NCBI GenBank assembly: GCA_017745595.1
Contig: WMBV01000022.1
Span: 1-64,000 of the forward strand
From: Bordetella petrii
Lineage (GTDB): Bacteria; Pseudomonadota; Gammaproteobacteria; Burkholderiales; Burkholderiaceae_B
Length of the DNA stretch: 64,000 nucleotides
Reading direction: 5' to 3'
Below are positions 34,588 to 43,289 of the stretch, piece after piece; positions within the stretch are counted from its first letter, which is position 1, and every line of letters begins with the position of its first letter. The notes beneath the pieces are model-generated. The model saw only the letters and a program-made list of their open reading frames with translations. It did no database searches and had not been told where the DNA came from. The translations under genes and the position numbers were made by a program.

Positions 34588-35549
34588 GGCTCGATGGGCG
34601 GCAGCTCGCCGGCGATCAGCGCCAGCCCGGCGCGCAGCACGCGGTCGTAGCGGGCCCGCTCGGCCGCCATGGTTTCGGGCGTCCATTCATAAAAGCCCCG
34701 GCCGGCCTTCATGCCGTGGCGGCCGTCCTGCGCGCGTTCGGCCAGGCAGCGCGCGGGTTCGCTGCTGTTGCAGAACGACGGATACATCGTGGCGCCGGCC
34801 GCCGCGTGCACATCGATGCCGGCATGGTCGCGCTGCAACACCGGCCCCGCCGCCAGGAAGCGAAAGCCGAAGCCGAAGCGCACCGCGGCGTCCACGTCTT
34901 CGGGCGAGGCAATGCCGCGGTCGATCAGGTCGAAGGCCTCGCGCGACAAGGCGTGCTGCAGCCGGTTGGCCAGGAAGCCGGGCAGGTCTTTGCGCACCTT
35001 GACGGGCACCATGCCGCAGCGGCGCATGAAGGCGATCAGTGCGTCGGCGCACGCCATGTCGCTGGCTTCGCACAGCACCACTTCCACCAGCGGCACCAGG
35101 TGCGCGGGCATGAAGAAATGCAGGCCCAGCATGCGGCCGCGCGTGGCCAGGCCGTCGCCGATGGCGCCGATGGGAAAGCTGGAACTGTTGCTGGCCAGGA
35201 TGGCATGGGCCGGCGCGCGGCGCTCGAGCTCGGCGAACAGGGCCTGCTTCAGGTCCAGCCGTTCCGGAATGCATTCGATCACCAGCCCCACGCTGGGCCA
35301 GTCCACCTCGTCCAGGCCGGCCGCCACCTGTACCGGGCCGGCGGCCTCGGCGCGGCCAGCGGCGGCCAGGTTGCCCGCCACCCGCGCCGGCAGCGCGCCC
35401 GCGCGTGCCGCGTCGGGCTCTATCACCGTGGTGCGGCAGCGGGCGCGCGCCAGTACCACCGCCACATCGGCGCCCATGGTGCCGCCCCCCACCACGACGG
35501 CATGGGTGGCGGCGGGATTGGCCAGAAGGGCAGGCTGCGGTGCGTTCAT
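34584..35549 (-). CDS. 3-hydroxyacyl-CoA dehydrogenase family protein
   Basis: A 321-residue NAD-dependent L-3-hydroxyacyl-CoA dehydrogenase. The Rossmann motif is HAVVVGGGTMGADVAVVLAR at about 17-36. LILASNSSSFPIGAIGDG-like sequence (AILASNSSSFPIGAIGDGLA) and MLGLHFFMPAHLVPLVEVVL supply the catalytic Ser/His region; VKVRKDLPGFLANRLQHALS starts the C-terminal domain. It might act in fatty-acid or carnitine-type degradation. It is a stand-alone protein without hydratase domain. It is divergent from a LysR gene, with a 103-bp gap, and convergent with gntR. Confidence 0.88.
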   Translation of the reverse strand: MNAPQPALLANPAATHAVVVGGGTMGADVAVVLARARCRTTVIEPDAARAGALPARVAGNLAAAGRAEAAGPVQVAAGLDEVDWPSVGLVIECIPERLDLKQALFAELERRAPAHAILASNSSSFPIGAIGDGLATRGRMLGLHFFMPAHLVPLVEVVLCEASDMACADALIAFMRRCGMVPVKVRKDLPGFLANRLQHALSREAFDLIDRGIASPEDVDAAVRFGFGFRFLAAGPVLQRDHAGIDVHAAAGATMYPSFCNSSEPARCLAERAQDGRHGMKAGRGFYEWTPETMAAERARYDRVLRAGLALIAGELPPIEP

Positions 35550-35628
35550 GGTGATTCCTTATCGGTCGGGGATGGGCGCCAGTGTAGAGAAGGATGTTTG
35601 ATTGATGAATCAGATTCTTTGGATAGAA

Positions 35629-35647
35629 TGATCAAAAAATGAGATCA
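35629..35647. promoter_or_regulatory. Putative LysR binding site upstream of lysR
   Basis: TGATC-N9-GATCA, with an A-rich centre, sits 5 bp before the LysR start codon in the gap divergent from the dehydrogenase gene. A near copy (TGATC-N9-GATCG) lies at 38570-38588 before the Bug receptor gene. Dyads of this kind are typical of LysR sites; assignment is by inference. Confidence 0.5.
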
Positions 35648-35652
35648 ATAAG

Positions 35653-36576
35653 ATGAAAATCAATCTGTCGATGCGTGACGTCGAAACGGTGCTGGTGCTG
35701 GGGCGCACGCTCAATTTCCGGCAGGCGGCCGCGCAACTGCATCTGTCGCAATCGGCGCTGTCCACGCAGGTGCTGCGCATTGAAGAGGCACTGGCCGTGC
35801 GGCTGTTCGACCGCACCACCCGCACGGTGCGGCTGACCGCGGCGGGGCAGGTGTTCCTGCGGCAGGCGGCCAATCTGCAGGCGGCGTTTCGCGAAACCAT
35901 CGCCGCGGTGGGCGGCATTGCCCAGGCCGAGCGGGGCTCGGTAGCGGTGGCGGCCTTGCCGTCGGTGGCGGCGCGCATGCTGCCGCGCGTGCTGATGGCT
36001 TATCGCCAGGCCCATCCGCACGTGGCATTGAAAGTGCACGACACCTTGTCGGGCCCGGCCTTCGACCTGGTGCGCGCGGGCGAGGTCGACTTCGCCATTA
36101 CCGCGGCCGATCCGCAGCAGGCAGACCTGCACTACGTGCCCATGCTGTCCGACAGTTTCTTGCTGCTGATCCCGCAAGGCCATGCCCTGGCGCGGAGCAA
36201 GGGGCCGGTGCGCTGGGCCGACACCGTGGACGCGGCGCACGTGTCGATGGTGCATCCCAGCAGCGTGCGGCAGTATTCCGAATGGGCCTTCCTACAGAAC
36301 CGCATCCGCTTCCAGCCCGACTTCGAGGCCGAGCACCTGACCACCATCGTGGCCATGGTGGAATGCGGTTTCGGCGTGGCGGCCCTGCCGGCCATCGCCG
36401 CCGCGGCGGTCACTCATCGCGGCGTGGTCGAGCGGCCGCTGGTGGGGCCGGTGGCCGAACGCTCCATCGGCGTGGTCACGGCGCGCCACCGCAGCCTGTC
36501 GCCCGCCGCGCAGGCCCTGCTGGAACTGCTGCGGGTGGACCTGAACCGCCCCGGGGAAACCGAGGCAGGTGTCTGA
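35653..36576 (+). CDS. LysR-type transcriptional regulator
   Basis: A 307-residue LysR regulator. The wHTH is at about 5-65 (VLGRTLNFRQAAAQLHLSQS, ALSTQVLRIEEALAVRLFDR). The effector domain covers about 90-295 (GSVAVAALPSVAARMLPRVL, EVDFAITAADPQQADLHYVP). The effector is unknown. A TGATC-N9-GATCA dyad immediately upstream suggests autoregulation. The last residues EAGV and TGA stop come from repeat R8. It probably governs the IlvD/Edd dehydratase and Bug receptor genes 1-3 kb downstream, which share the dyad. Confidence 0.92.
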   Translation: MKINLSMRDVETVLVLGRTLNFRQAAAQLHLSQSALSTQVLRIEEALAVRLFDRTTRTVRLTAAGQVFLRQAANLQAAFRETIAAVGGIAQAERGSVAVAALPSVAARMLPRVLMAYRQAHPHVALKVHDTLSGPAFDLVRAGEVDFAITAADPQQADLHYVPMLSDSFLLLIPQGHALARSKGPVRWADTVDAAHVSMVHPSSVRQYSEWAFLQNRIRFQPDFEAEHLTTIVAMVECGFGVAALPAIAAAAVTHRGVVERPLVGPVAERSIGVVTARHRSLSPAAQALLELLRVDLNRPGETEAGV

Positions 36577-36667
36577 CTCCCGCGCAGCGGGTGTCAGACA
36601 CCGAAGGTAGCGGGATGCCCTGTGCATAACAGTGTCTGACACCCGCTGCGCGGGAGTCAGACACCTG
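36566..36667. repeat. REPIN-like element R8, two arms, longest apical stem
   Basis: Left arm centre T-CCCGC-GCA-GCGGG-T; right arm centre A-CCCGC-TGC-GCGGG-A, the exact complement. The apical stem is five base pairs, the longest of the family. It gives the LysR stop codon (36574-36576) and separates convergent genes. Confidence 0.9.
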
Positions 36668-36703
36668 CACCGCGAGTCAGGCACCCGCACCCATTTCGCC
36701 GCG

Positions 36704-38455
36704 TCAGCGCGGCGGCTTGCCGGGTACGGTTTCGCGCGCTTGCGGCGCGCGCAGGAAATCGAAATCGGCGCCCTGGTCGGCCTGGGTCACGCTTTGCAGG
36801 TACAGCTTCTGGTATCCGCGCTCGGCGCGCGGGCGCTCGATGGGTTGCGCGGCGGCGCGGCGCGCCAGCTCTTCATCGCTGACCAGCAAGGCGATTTCGC
36901 GCCGCTGCACCGACAGGCGGATGCGGTCGCCGTTGCACACATGGGCCAGCGGCCCGCCCACGGCCGCCTCGGGCGTGACGTGCAGCACGATGGTGCCCGC
37001 CGCCGTGCCGCTCATGCGGCCATCGGAGATGCGCACCATGTCCTTCACGCCGGCGCGCGCCAATTTGCGCGGGATCGGCATGTAGCCCGCTTCCGGCATG
37101 CCCGGTCCGCCCGTGGGCCCGATGCGCTTGAGCACCAGCACGTCGTCGGCGCGCACGTCCAGGGCCTCGTCGTCGATGCGCCGCGCCATGTCTTCGGCGT
37201 CTTCGAACACCACGGCGCGGCCCTCGTGCTCCATCAGGTCGGGATTGGCGGCCGACTGCTTGATGATGGCGCCGCCCGGCGCCAGATTGCCGCGCAGCAC
37301 GGCCAGGCCGCCGGCGGGGTAGATGGGCGTATCGAACGGACGGATCACGTCCTGCGCGAAGGCCGGCGCGGCGGCGTCGAGTTCTTCGCCCAGCGTGCGG
37401 CCCGAGACGGTCAGCGTGTCCAGGTGCAGCAGCGGGCGCAGTTCGCGCAACAGCGCGGGCATGCCGCCGGCCTTGTGGAAGTCTTCCATGTAGTGCTGGC
37501 CCGACGGCTTCAGGTCGACCAGCACCGGCGTTTCGCGGCTCAGGCGGTCCAGCCCGGCCAGGTCGATGTCGATGCCCAGCCGCCCGGCCATCGCCGTCAG
37601 GTGCACGATGCCGTTGGTGGAACCGCCGATGGCCAGCAGTACGCGCAAGGCGTTCTCGAAGGCCTTGCCGGTCAGGATGCGGTCGGGCGTCAGGCGGCTG
37701 GCCGCCATGGCCACGGCGGTGGTGCCGGTGCGCTCGGCCACGCGCACCCGGTCGGCGGTCACGGCCGGCGCCGAGGCGCCGCCGAACACCATGATGCCCA
37801 GGGCTTCGGCCAGGCACGCCATGGTGCTGGCCGTGCCCATGACCGAGCAGGTGCCGACGCTGGCCACCAGCTGGTTATTGACGTCGGCGATTTCGTCGGT
37901 GTCGATTTCTTCGGCGCGGTAGCGGCCCCAGTAGCGGCGGCAATCGGTACAGGCGCCCACGCGCTCGCCGCGGTGCGAGCCCGTCAGCATGGCGCCCGTC
38001 ACCAGTTCGATGGCGGGCACGCCGGCCGAGGCGGCGCCCATCAGCTGCGCGGGCACGGTCTTGTCGCAGCCGCCGATCAGCACCACCGCATCCATGGGCT
38101 GGGCGCGGATCATTTCTTCGGTGTCCATCGACATCAGGTTGCGCAGGTACATGCTGGTGGGCTGCGAAAAACTTTCGTGCACCGAGATGGTGGGAAAGTC
38201 CACCGGCAGCCCGCCGGCCAGCATGACGCCGCGCTTGACCGCTTCGATCAGTTGCGGCGCATTGCCGTGGCACGGGTTGTAGCTGCTGCCCGTGTTGACG
38301 ATGCCGATGACCGGGCGCGACAGCGCGTCGTCGGTATAGCCGGCGCCTTTGATGAAGGCCTTGCGCAAAAACAGCGAAAAGCCGGTATCGCCGTAGTTGG
38401 TCAGGCCCTTGCTCAGGCCGCTGGCGGGCGCGGCGGCGGGTTTCTTGGCAGCCAT
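36704..38455 (-). CDS. Dihydroxy-acid/sugar-acid dehydratase, IlvD/Edd family
   Basis: A 583-residue Fe-S dehydratase. Cluster and metal motifs include GSSYNPCHGNAPQLIEAVKR at about 52-71, VLIGGCDKTVPAQLMGAASA at about 125, and CTDCRRYWGRYRAEEIDTDE near 165. SVGTCSVMGTASTMACLAEA supplies another Cys. The family dehydrates dihydroxy-acids of branched-chain synthesis or pentonates/hexonates. Context (Bug receptor, LysR) points to a catabolic sugar-acid or related substrate and not ilvD itself; this is inference. It is divergent from the Bug receptor gene. Confidence 0.87.
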   Translation of the reverse strand: MAAKKPAAAPASGLSKGLTNYGDTGFSLFLRKAFIKGAGYTDDALSRPVIGIVNTGSSYNPCHGNAPQLIEAVKRGVMLAGGLPVDFPTISVHESFSQPTSMYLRNLMSMDTEEMIRAQPMDAVVLIGGCDKTVPAQLMGAASAGVPAIELVTGAMLTGSHRGERVGACTDCRRYWGRYRAEEIDTDEIADVNNQLVASVGTCSVMGTASTMACLAEALGIMVFGGASAPAVTADRVRVAERTGTTAVAMAASRLTPDRILTGKAFENALRVLLAIGGSTNGIVHLTAMAGRLGIDIDLAGLDRLSRETPVLVDLKPSGQHYMEDFHKAGGMPALLRELRPLLHLDTLTVSGRTLGEELDAAAPAFAQDVIRPFDTPIYPAGGLAVLRGNLAPGGAIIKQSAANPDLMEHEGRAVVFEDAEDMARRIDDEALDVRADDVLVLKRIGPTGGPGMPEAGYMPIPRKLARAGVKDMVRISDGRMSGTAAGTIVLHVTPEAAVGGPLAHVCNGDRIRLSVQRREIALLVSDEELARRAAAQPIERPRAERGYQKLYLQSVTQADQGADFDFLRAPQARETVPGKPPR

Positions 38456-38569
38456 GGTAGTTCCAATAATATTATTGATAATCTATGCTACGCATCATAT
38501 CCGCGCGGCACGACGGCGCGCAAGCGCGAGTTCGGGCGCGGGCCATGTCGTCGTGGGCGGGCGGGCTAT

Positions 38570-38588
38570 TGATCAAAAAAATAGATCG
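38570..38588. promoter_or_regulatory. Putative LysR site in ilvD-like/Bug divergent region
   Basis: TGATC, nine A/T-rich bases, then GATCG. It matches the dyad beside the LysR gene (35629-35647) in spacing and A-rich centre. It lies in the 238-bp gap between the dehydratase and Bug genes, a natural site for divergent control. Confidence 0.5.
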
Positions 38589-38693
38589 CTCAATAGAAAA
38601 GTTCTGATTCTTCTATCAGGATGCGGACCCTACACTCTGGGCGGCGCCGGGCGCCAGACTGAATCCCAACAACCATCCCGGCCAGGAGACTCC

Positions 38694-39698
38694 ATGTTGC
38701 CCTTCAACAAGCCCACGTCGGCGCGCCGCGCCTTTCTGGCATCCGCCCTGGCGCTGTGCGCCGGCTTCACCTGGCATGCCGCGCCCGCGGCAGCCGCGTA
38801 TCCCGAGCGCGCGGTGCGGCTGGTGGTGCCGTATCCGCCCGGCGGCGCCACCGACGTGATCGGCCGCGTGCTGGCGCAGGAACTGTCCACCGCGCTGGGC
38901 CAGCAGTTCGTGGTCGAGAACCGCGCGGGCGCGGCCGGCAATATCGGCGCCGACCAGGTCGCCAAGTCCGATCCCGACGGCTATACGCTGCTGATGGGCG
39001 CGCTGACCAGCCATTCGATCAATGCCGAACTCTACAAGGGCAGGGTGCCCTACGACATCGAAAAGAGCTTTGCCCCGGTGTCCATCGTGGGCACCGTGCC
39101 GCTGGTGTTCGTGGTGCATCCGTCGGTGCAGGCGCAATCGCTGCAGGAATTCATCGCGCTGGCCAAGGCCCGGCCGGGCTACCTGACCATGGCGTCGGCC
39201 GGCAACGGCTCGCCCCAGCATCTGGCCGCCGAGATGTTCAAGAGCATCGCGGGCGTGGACGTGCTGCACGTGCCGTACAAGGGCAGCGGCCCGGCCATGA
39301 CCGACCTGATGGGCGGCCAGGTCCTCAGCATGATCGAAACCGTGCCGGCCGCGCAGGGCCACGTCAAGGCCGGCAAGCTGCGCGCCCTGGCGGTGGCTTC
39401 CGAGCAGCGCGCCGAGGCGCTGCCCCAGGTGCCCACGACCGCCGAGGCGGGCCTGCCCAACTTCCAGGTCAGCTCGATGTTCGGCATCGTGGCGCCGGCC
39501 GGCACGCCCGCGCCGGTGCTGGAAGCCCTGAACGGCGCGCTGAAGCAGATCGTGGCCAAGCCCGAAGTGAAGGCGGCGCTGCTCAACCAGGGCGCGGTGG
39601 CCACCTGGACCACGCCGGCCGATGCCGCCGCGCGCATCGCCGCCGAACGCGCCAAATGGGCCAAGGTCATCAGCGACGCCGGCGTCAAGGCCGAGTAA
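38694..39698 (+). CDS. Bug-family periplasmic binding protein (TTT receptor)
   Basis: A 334-residue Bug/TctC solute receptor. A signal peptide of about 33 residues ends before YPERAVRLVVPYPPGGATDV, the family opening. ENRAGAAGNIGADQVAKSDP and DGYTLLMGALTSHSINAELY follow, and KSIAGVDVLHVPYKGSGPAM and the C-terminal half are normal. It would bind a carboxylated solute in the periplasm; no TctAB membrane partner is in this window. AGGAG lies 5 nt before ATG 38694. It is divergent from an IlvD/Edd dehydratase. Confidence 0.92.
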   Translation: MLPFNKPTSARRAFLASALALCAGFTWHAAPAAAAYPERAVRLVVPYPPGGATDVIGRVLAQELSTALGQQFVVENRAGAAGNIGADQVAKSDPDGYTLLMGALTSHSINAELYKGRVPYDIEKSFAPVSIVGTVPLVFVVHPSVQAQSLQEFIALAKARPGYLTMASAGNGSPQHLAAEMFKSIAGVDVLHVPYKGSGPAMTDLMGGQVLSMIETVPAAQGHVKAGKLRALAVASEQRAEALPQVPTTAEAGLPNFQVSSMFGIVAPAGTPAPVLEALNGALKQIVAKPEVKAALLNQGAVATWTTPADAAARIAAERAKWAKVISDAGVKAE

Positions 39699-39715
39699 GC
39701 AGGCGCGGGAGTTTG

Positions 39716-39790
39716 GGTGTCTGACTCCCCGCAGGGGTGTCAGACACCGAAGTCAGCCGCAAGGCTTTCAATAATTCGGTGTCAGGCGCA
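39716..39790. repeat. REPIN-like element R9, right arm truncated
   Basis: Left arm centre T-CCCC-GCA-GGGG-T, a four-pair apical stem. The spacer starts CGAAGTCAGCCGC. The right arm stops after GGTGTCAGGCGCAG. It sits between convergent genes. Confidence 0.87.
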
Positions 39791-39816
39791 GCGGCAAGCG
39801 GTGGCGTGTAGCCTGG

Positions 39817-41421
39817 CTAGCCGCGCCCCTGGCGCACCCGTTGCGCGCCTTTTTCGCCGATCAGGATGGTGGCCGCATTGGTGTTGGCCGACACCATCGC
39901 CGGCATGACCGATGCATCGATCACGCGCAGGCGGTCCAGGCCCCGCACGCGCAGTTCCGGGTCGACCACGGCGCCGGCGTCGCTGCCCATGCGGCAGGTG
40001 CCCGACACATGGAATACCGTGCCGCCGCGCTGGCGCGCGAATTCGGCCAGATCCCGCTCGCTCTGCAAGGATTCGCCCGGCATGTATTCCGGGCCGTCCA
40101 GGTATTCGCGGAACACCGGCTGGTGGTAGATATCGCGCAGCATGCGCAGGCCCGCCACCAGCACCTTGATGTCCCCGGGCTCGGTCAGGTAGTTGGACAC
40201 GATGCGCGGCGGCTGCAACGGGTCGGCCGAACGGATTTCTACCGTGCCGCGCGAATCGGGCCGGCATTGCGTGGCCGAGGCCGAGAACCCAGAAAACGCA
40301 TGCAGCGGATCGCCGGGCTTGTCCACCGACAGCGGCATTACGTTGAACAACACGTCGGCGCGGCCGTTGCGCGCATGTTCGGTGCAGACCATGCCGCCCA
40401 CCTGGCCGGCGCCCACCGTCAGCGGCCCGTCCTGGCCGAACAGCCAGCGCGCGCCGATGCGCGCCAGCTTCAGCGGATTGCGCACCTCGTCATTGAGCGA
40501 CAGCTTGTTCTTCACGCGCACGATGACGCGCGCCTGGTAGTGGTCTTGCAGGTTGCGCCCGACTTCCGGCGCGTCGACCTGCACGGCGATGCGGTGCTTG
40601 TGCAGCAGCGCCGCCGGCCCCACGCCGGACAGTTGCAGAATCTGCGGCGACTGCAGCGCGCCGGCCGCCAGGATGACCTCGCCGCGGGCATGCGCGCGCG
40701 CCTGCTGCCCGTCCTGCAGCCAGGCTACGCCGTGGCAGGCGCCGCGCTCGATCAGCAGCCGGGTGACGTGCGCGCCGGTGGTCACGGTAAGGTTGGGGCG
40801 GGCCCGCACCGGATGCAGGAAGGCCGTGGCCGCGCTGTCGCGCCAGCGGCCTTTCAGTGTCAGCTGGTAGGTGCCCAGCCCGCTGTCGACCGCCCCGTTG
40901 AAGTCGGGGCTGGACGGCAGGCCCGCCTGCGCGCCGGCCCGCAGCCAGGCGGCGCACAGCGGATGGTCGTTGCGCAGGTCCGATACGTGCAGTTCGCCGC
41001 TGCCGCCATGGTATTCGGTCTCGCCGCCCGCGTAGCATTCCGACTGCTTGAAAACCGGCAGTACCTCGCGATAGCTCCATCCGCGGGCGCCCAGGCGCGC
41101 CCAGTCGTCGTAATCGGCATGCTGGCCGCGTATGTAGATCAGCCCGTTGATCGAGCTGGACCCGCCCAGCACGCGGCCGCGCGGCCAGACAATCGCGCGG
41201 TTGCCGGTCTCGGGCTGCGGCTCGACGGCGAATTGCCACGAATAGCGCGGATCGTAGATCGACCGGAAATACCCCACCGGCAGCTTCAGCCAGAATCCCC
41301 GGTCGGCGCCGCCCGCCTCCAGCAACAGCACCCGGCAGGCGGGATCGGCGCTCAGCCGGTTGGCCAGCACGCAGCCCGCCGAGCCGGCCCCGACGATGAT
41401 GTAGTCATACTCAGCGCTCAT
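39817..41421 (-). CDS. GMC family FAD-dependent alcohol/choline dehydrogenase
   Basis: A 534-residue GMC oxidoreductase. The FAD fold is YDYIIVGAGSAGCVLANRLS at about 5-24. RAIVWPRGRVLGGSSSINGL and YIRGQHADYDDWARLGARGW follow as GMC signature 1. VILAAGALQSPQILQLSGVG is signature 2, and the C-terminal catalytic region includes GTVFHVSGTCRMGSDAGAVV (His) and MPAMVSANTNAATILIGEKG (Asn). Family members oxidise alcohols including choline and polyethylene glycol. The substrate is unknown; the enolase-family enzyme and ABC importer nearby suggest one catabolic set. Confidence 0.9.
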   Translation of the reverse strand: MSAEYDYIIVGAGSAGCVLANRLSADPACRVLLLEAGGADRGFWLKLPVGYFRSIYDPRYSWQFAVEPQPETGNRAIVWPRGRVLGGSSSINGLIYIRGQHADYDDWARLGARGWSYREVLPVFKQSECYAGGETEYHGGSGELHVSDLRNDHPLCAAWLRAGAQAGLPSSPDFNGAVDSGLGTYQLTLKGRWRDSAATAFLHPVRARPNLTVTTGAHVTRLLIERGACHGVAWLQDGQQARAHARGEVILAAGALQSPQILQLSGVGPAALLHKHRIAVQVDAPEVGRNLQDHYQARVIVRVKNKLSLNDEVRNPLKLARIGARWLFGQDGPLTVGAGQVGGMVCTEHARNGRADVLFNVMPLSVDKPGDPLHAFSGFSASATQCRPDSRGTVEIRSADPLQPPRIVSNYLTEPGDIKVLVAGLRMLRDIYHQPVFREYLDGPEYMPGESLQSERDLAEFARQRGGTVFHVSGTCRMGSDAGAVVDPELRVRGLDRLRVIDASVMPAMVSANTNAATILIGEKGAQRVRQGRG

Positions 41422-41434
41422 GGCCGGCGGCGTT

Positions 41435-42439
41435 TCAGCCCTTCACGACATCCAGATAGGGCTTGGGATCGAAGTACGTGCTGGCCGGCACCGGATTGGC
41501 GATATTGGCGGTCTGCACAAAGAAGTCGGTAACCTGCTGCAGCCACTTGGTGACGGTGCCGTCGGCATACTTGGGCCGCCACTCCGCCGACGTGAAGTAC
41601 TTCGATGCCTTGAACTGCTCTTTCAGGTCGGGCAGGGGCACTTCGGGGTAATGCTTTTTCTGCAGCACGGTCAGCGCGTCATCGGTATGCGACAGCAGGT
41701 GGTCATTGGCCTTTACCCAGCCCTTGATCAGCAGCTGGATCACTTTCAGGTTCTGGTCGTAATAGTCGTTGCGCGCCGCCCAGCCGCCCACGATGGCCGC
41801 CTCGGGATAAAACGCCGACGCGTCCACCAGCATGCGCGCGCCCTCGACCTTCTGCCGCACCGTGACGTCGAACGGCACCCACAGCGCCACGGCGGGCACC
41901 GCGCCCGAAATGAACGACGTCACCGCTTCGGTCATGCGCTGGTTGACGATCTGCACGTCCTTGCCTTCCTGCAGCTTGGCGCCTTGCAGCACGCGGTCCA
42001 GGAACACGTGGGCGGTGGTGCCGGCGGTGGTCGATATCTTCTTGCCCTTCAGGTCGGCCGCGCTCTTGATGCCGGAATCGCCGCGTACCCACAGCTGCGC
42101 GGTAGCGTATTCCACGTTGTTCACCAGGAACATCTTGCCCTGGCCGCGCGCCGGGAAGTTCGACACCACCGCGCCGGTGGACAGCACGTCGAGGCTGCCG
42201 CCTATCATGGCCTGGAACAGTTCCAGGCCCGTGGTGAACTTGATCATCTGCAGTTCCAGGCCCTGGTCGGCAAAGGCGCCGGTTTCCAGCCCCGTCCAGA
42301 TCTGGGCGTCGACGGCGGGCGTGTGCAGGTAGCCCACCCGCACCTTCTGCGCGGCGTGCGCGAGCATGGGCATGCCGATGCCCGACAAGGTCGCCGCCAG
42401 GGCGCCGGTCTTCAATAGGGTTCTGCGCTGCGGATTCAT
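41435..42439 (-). CDS. ABC transporter substrate-binding protein, NMT1/SsuA-TauA type
   Basis: A 334-residue periplasmic receptor. The N terminus RRTLLKTGALAATLSGIGMP has the twin-Arg and hydrophobic segment of a Tat or Sec signal. VRVGYLHTPAVDAQIWTGLE and GLELQMIKFTTGLELFQAMI are NMT1/THI5-like family openings; ADLKGKKISTTAGTTAHVFL follows. Relatives bind sulfonates, taurine, aromatics or pyrimidines. The ligand here is unknown. ATG 42439 has AAGGAACC upstream. It lies 34 bp after the ATPase stop and ends this transporter operon. Confidence 0.88.
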   Translation of the reverse strand: MNPQRRTLLKTGALAATLSGIGMPMLAHAAQKVRVGYLHTPAVDAQIWTGLETGAFADQGLELQMIKFTTGLELFQAMIGGSLDVLSTGAVVSNFPARGQGKMFLVNNVEYATAQLWVRGDSGIKSAADLKGKKISTTAGTTAHVFLDRVLQGAKLQEGKDVQIVNQRMTEAVTSFISGAVPAVALWVPFDVTVRQKVEGARMLVDASAFYPEAAIVGGWAARNDYYDQNLKVIQLLIKGWVKANDHLLSHTDDALTVLQKKHYPEVPLPDLKEQFKASKYFTSAEWRPKYADGTVTKWLQQVTDFFVQTANIANPVPASTYFDPKPYLDVVKG

Positions 42440-42473
42440 GGTAAGGGTTCCTTTCTTGCGATGAGGGCGACAA

Positions 42474-43289
42474 CTAATCGGCCAGGCGCACGACCTGGTT
42501 GGCTTGCCTGGCGTATTCCTCCATGACCAGGCTGCGTATCCGCGAACGCAGTTCGCCGAAACGCGGATCTTCGTGCAGGTTTTCGGCGCGCGGATAGCCG
42601 AACGGCACATCGATGACGGTGCGGATGCGCGCGGGCCGCGCCGTGACCACCACGATGCGCGACGACAGGTAGATGGCTTCTTCCACCGAATGGGTGATCA
42701 GCATCACGGTCTTGTCTTCCGCCAGCAGCACCTGCAGCAGCAGGTCTTGCATGGCCGAGCGGGTCTGGGCGTCCAGCGCGCCGAAGGGCTCGTCCATCAG
42801 CAGGAACTGCGGCTTGACCGCGTAGGCGCGCGCCAGCGCCAGCCGCTGCCGCATGCCGCCGGACAAGTGCTTGGGATGATGGTGCGCGAAATCGGCCAGC
42901 CCCATCAGCGTCATGTAGCGCTGGCAGATTTCATCGCGTTCGGCGCGGCCCACCTGGTTGGCGCGCAGCGTCAGCCCGAAGGCGATGTTTTCCTTCACGG
43001 TCAGCCACGGAAACACGCCGTATTCCTGGAAGATCACGCCGCGGTCCGGGCCCGGGCCGGTAATGGGCCGTCCGTCCAGCAGCACCTCTCCCTGGCTGGG
43101 CTGCACGAAGCCGGCCACGATGTTCATCATGGTGGTCTTGCCGCAACCCGACGGGCCGATGACCGACACGAACTCGCCCTGGTGGATGTCGTAGTCGATG
43201 CCGTCGATCACCCGCATCGGGCCATCGGCCGTGGGGTAGTCCACCGCGACGTTGCGAAAGCGGATGCGGGGCGGGGTGGTCGTGGTCAT
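42474..43289 (-). CDS. ABC transporter ATPase, SsuB/TauB type
   Basis: A 271-residue ATPase of the nitrate/sulfonate/taurine family. Walker A is VIGPSGCGKTTMMNIVAGFV at about 42-61. VIFQEYGVFPWLTVKENIAF has the Q-loop and the W-containing family motif. LSGGMRQRLALARAYAVKPQ is the signature and FLLMDEPFGALDAQTRSAMQ is Walker B and D-loop. VMLITHSVEEAIYLSSRIVV carries the switch His. ATG overlaps the permease stop (ATGA). Confidence 0.93.
   Translation of the reverse strand: MTTTTPPRIRFRNVAVDYPTADGPMRVIDGIDYDIHQGEFVSVIGPSGCGKTTMMNIVAGFVQPSQGEVLLDGRPITGPGPDRGVIFQEYGVFPWLTVKENIAFGLTLRANQVGRAERDEICQRYMTLMGLADFAHHHPKHLSGGMRQRLALARAYAVKPQFLLMDEPFGALDAQTRSAMQDLLLQVLLAEDKTVMLITHSVEEAIYLSSRIVVVTARPARIRTVIDVPFGYPRAENLHEDPRFGELRSRIRSLVMEEYARQANQVVRLAD

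Noticed and set aside
36704-38455. Naming the dehydratase ilvD
   Set aside because: The neighbours (Bug receptor, LysR) point to catabolism, and pentonate and hexonate dehydratases share the same motifs; the family name alone is safer.
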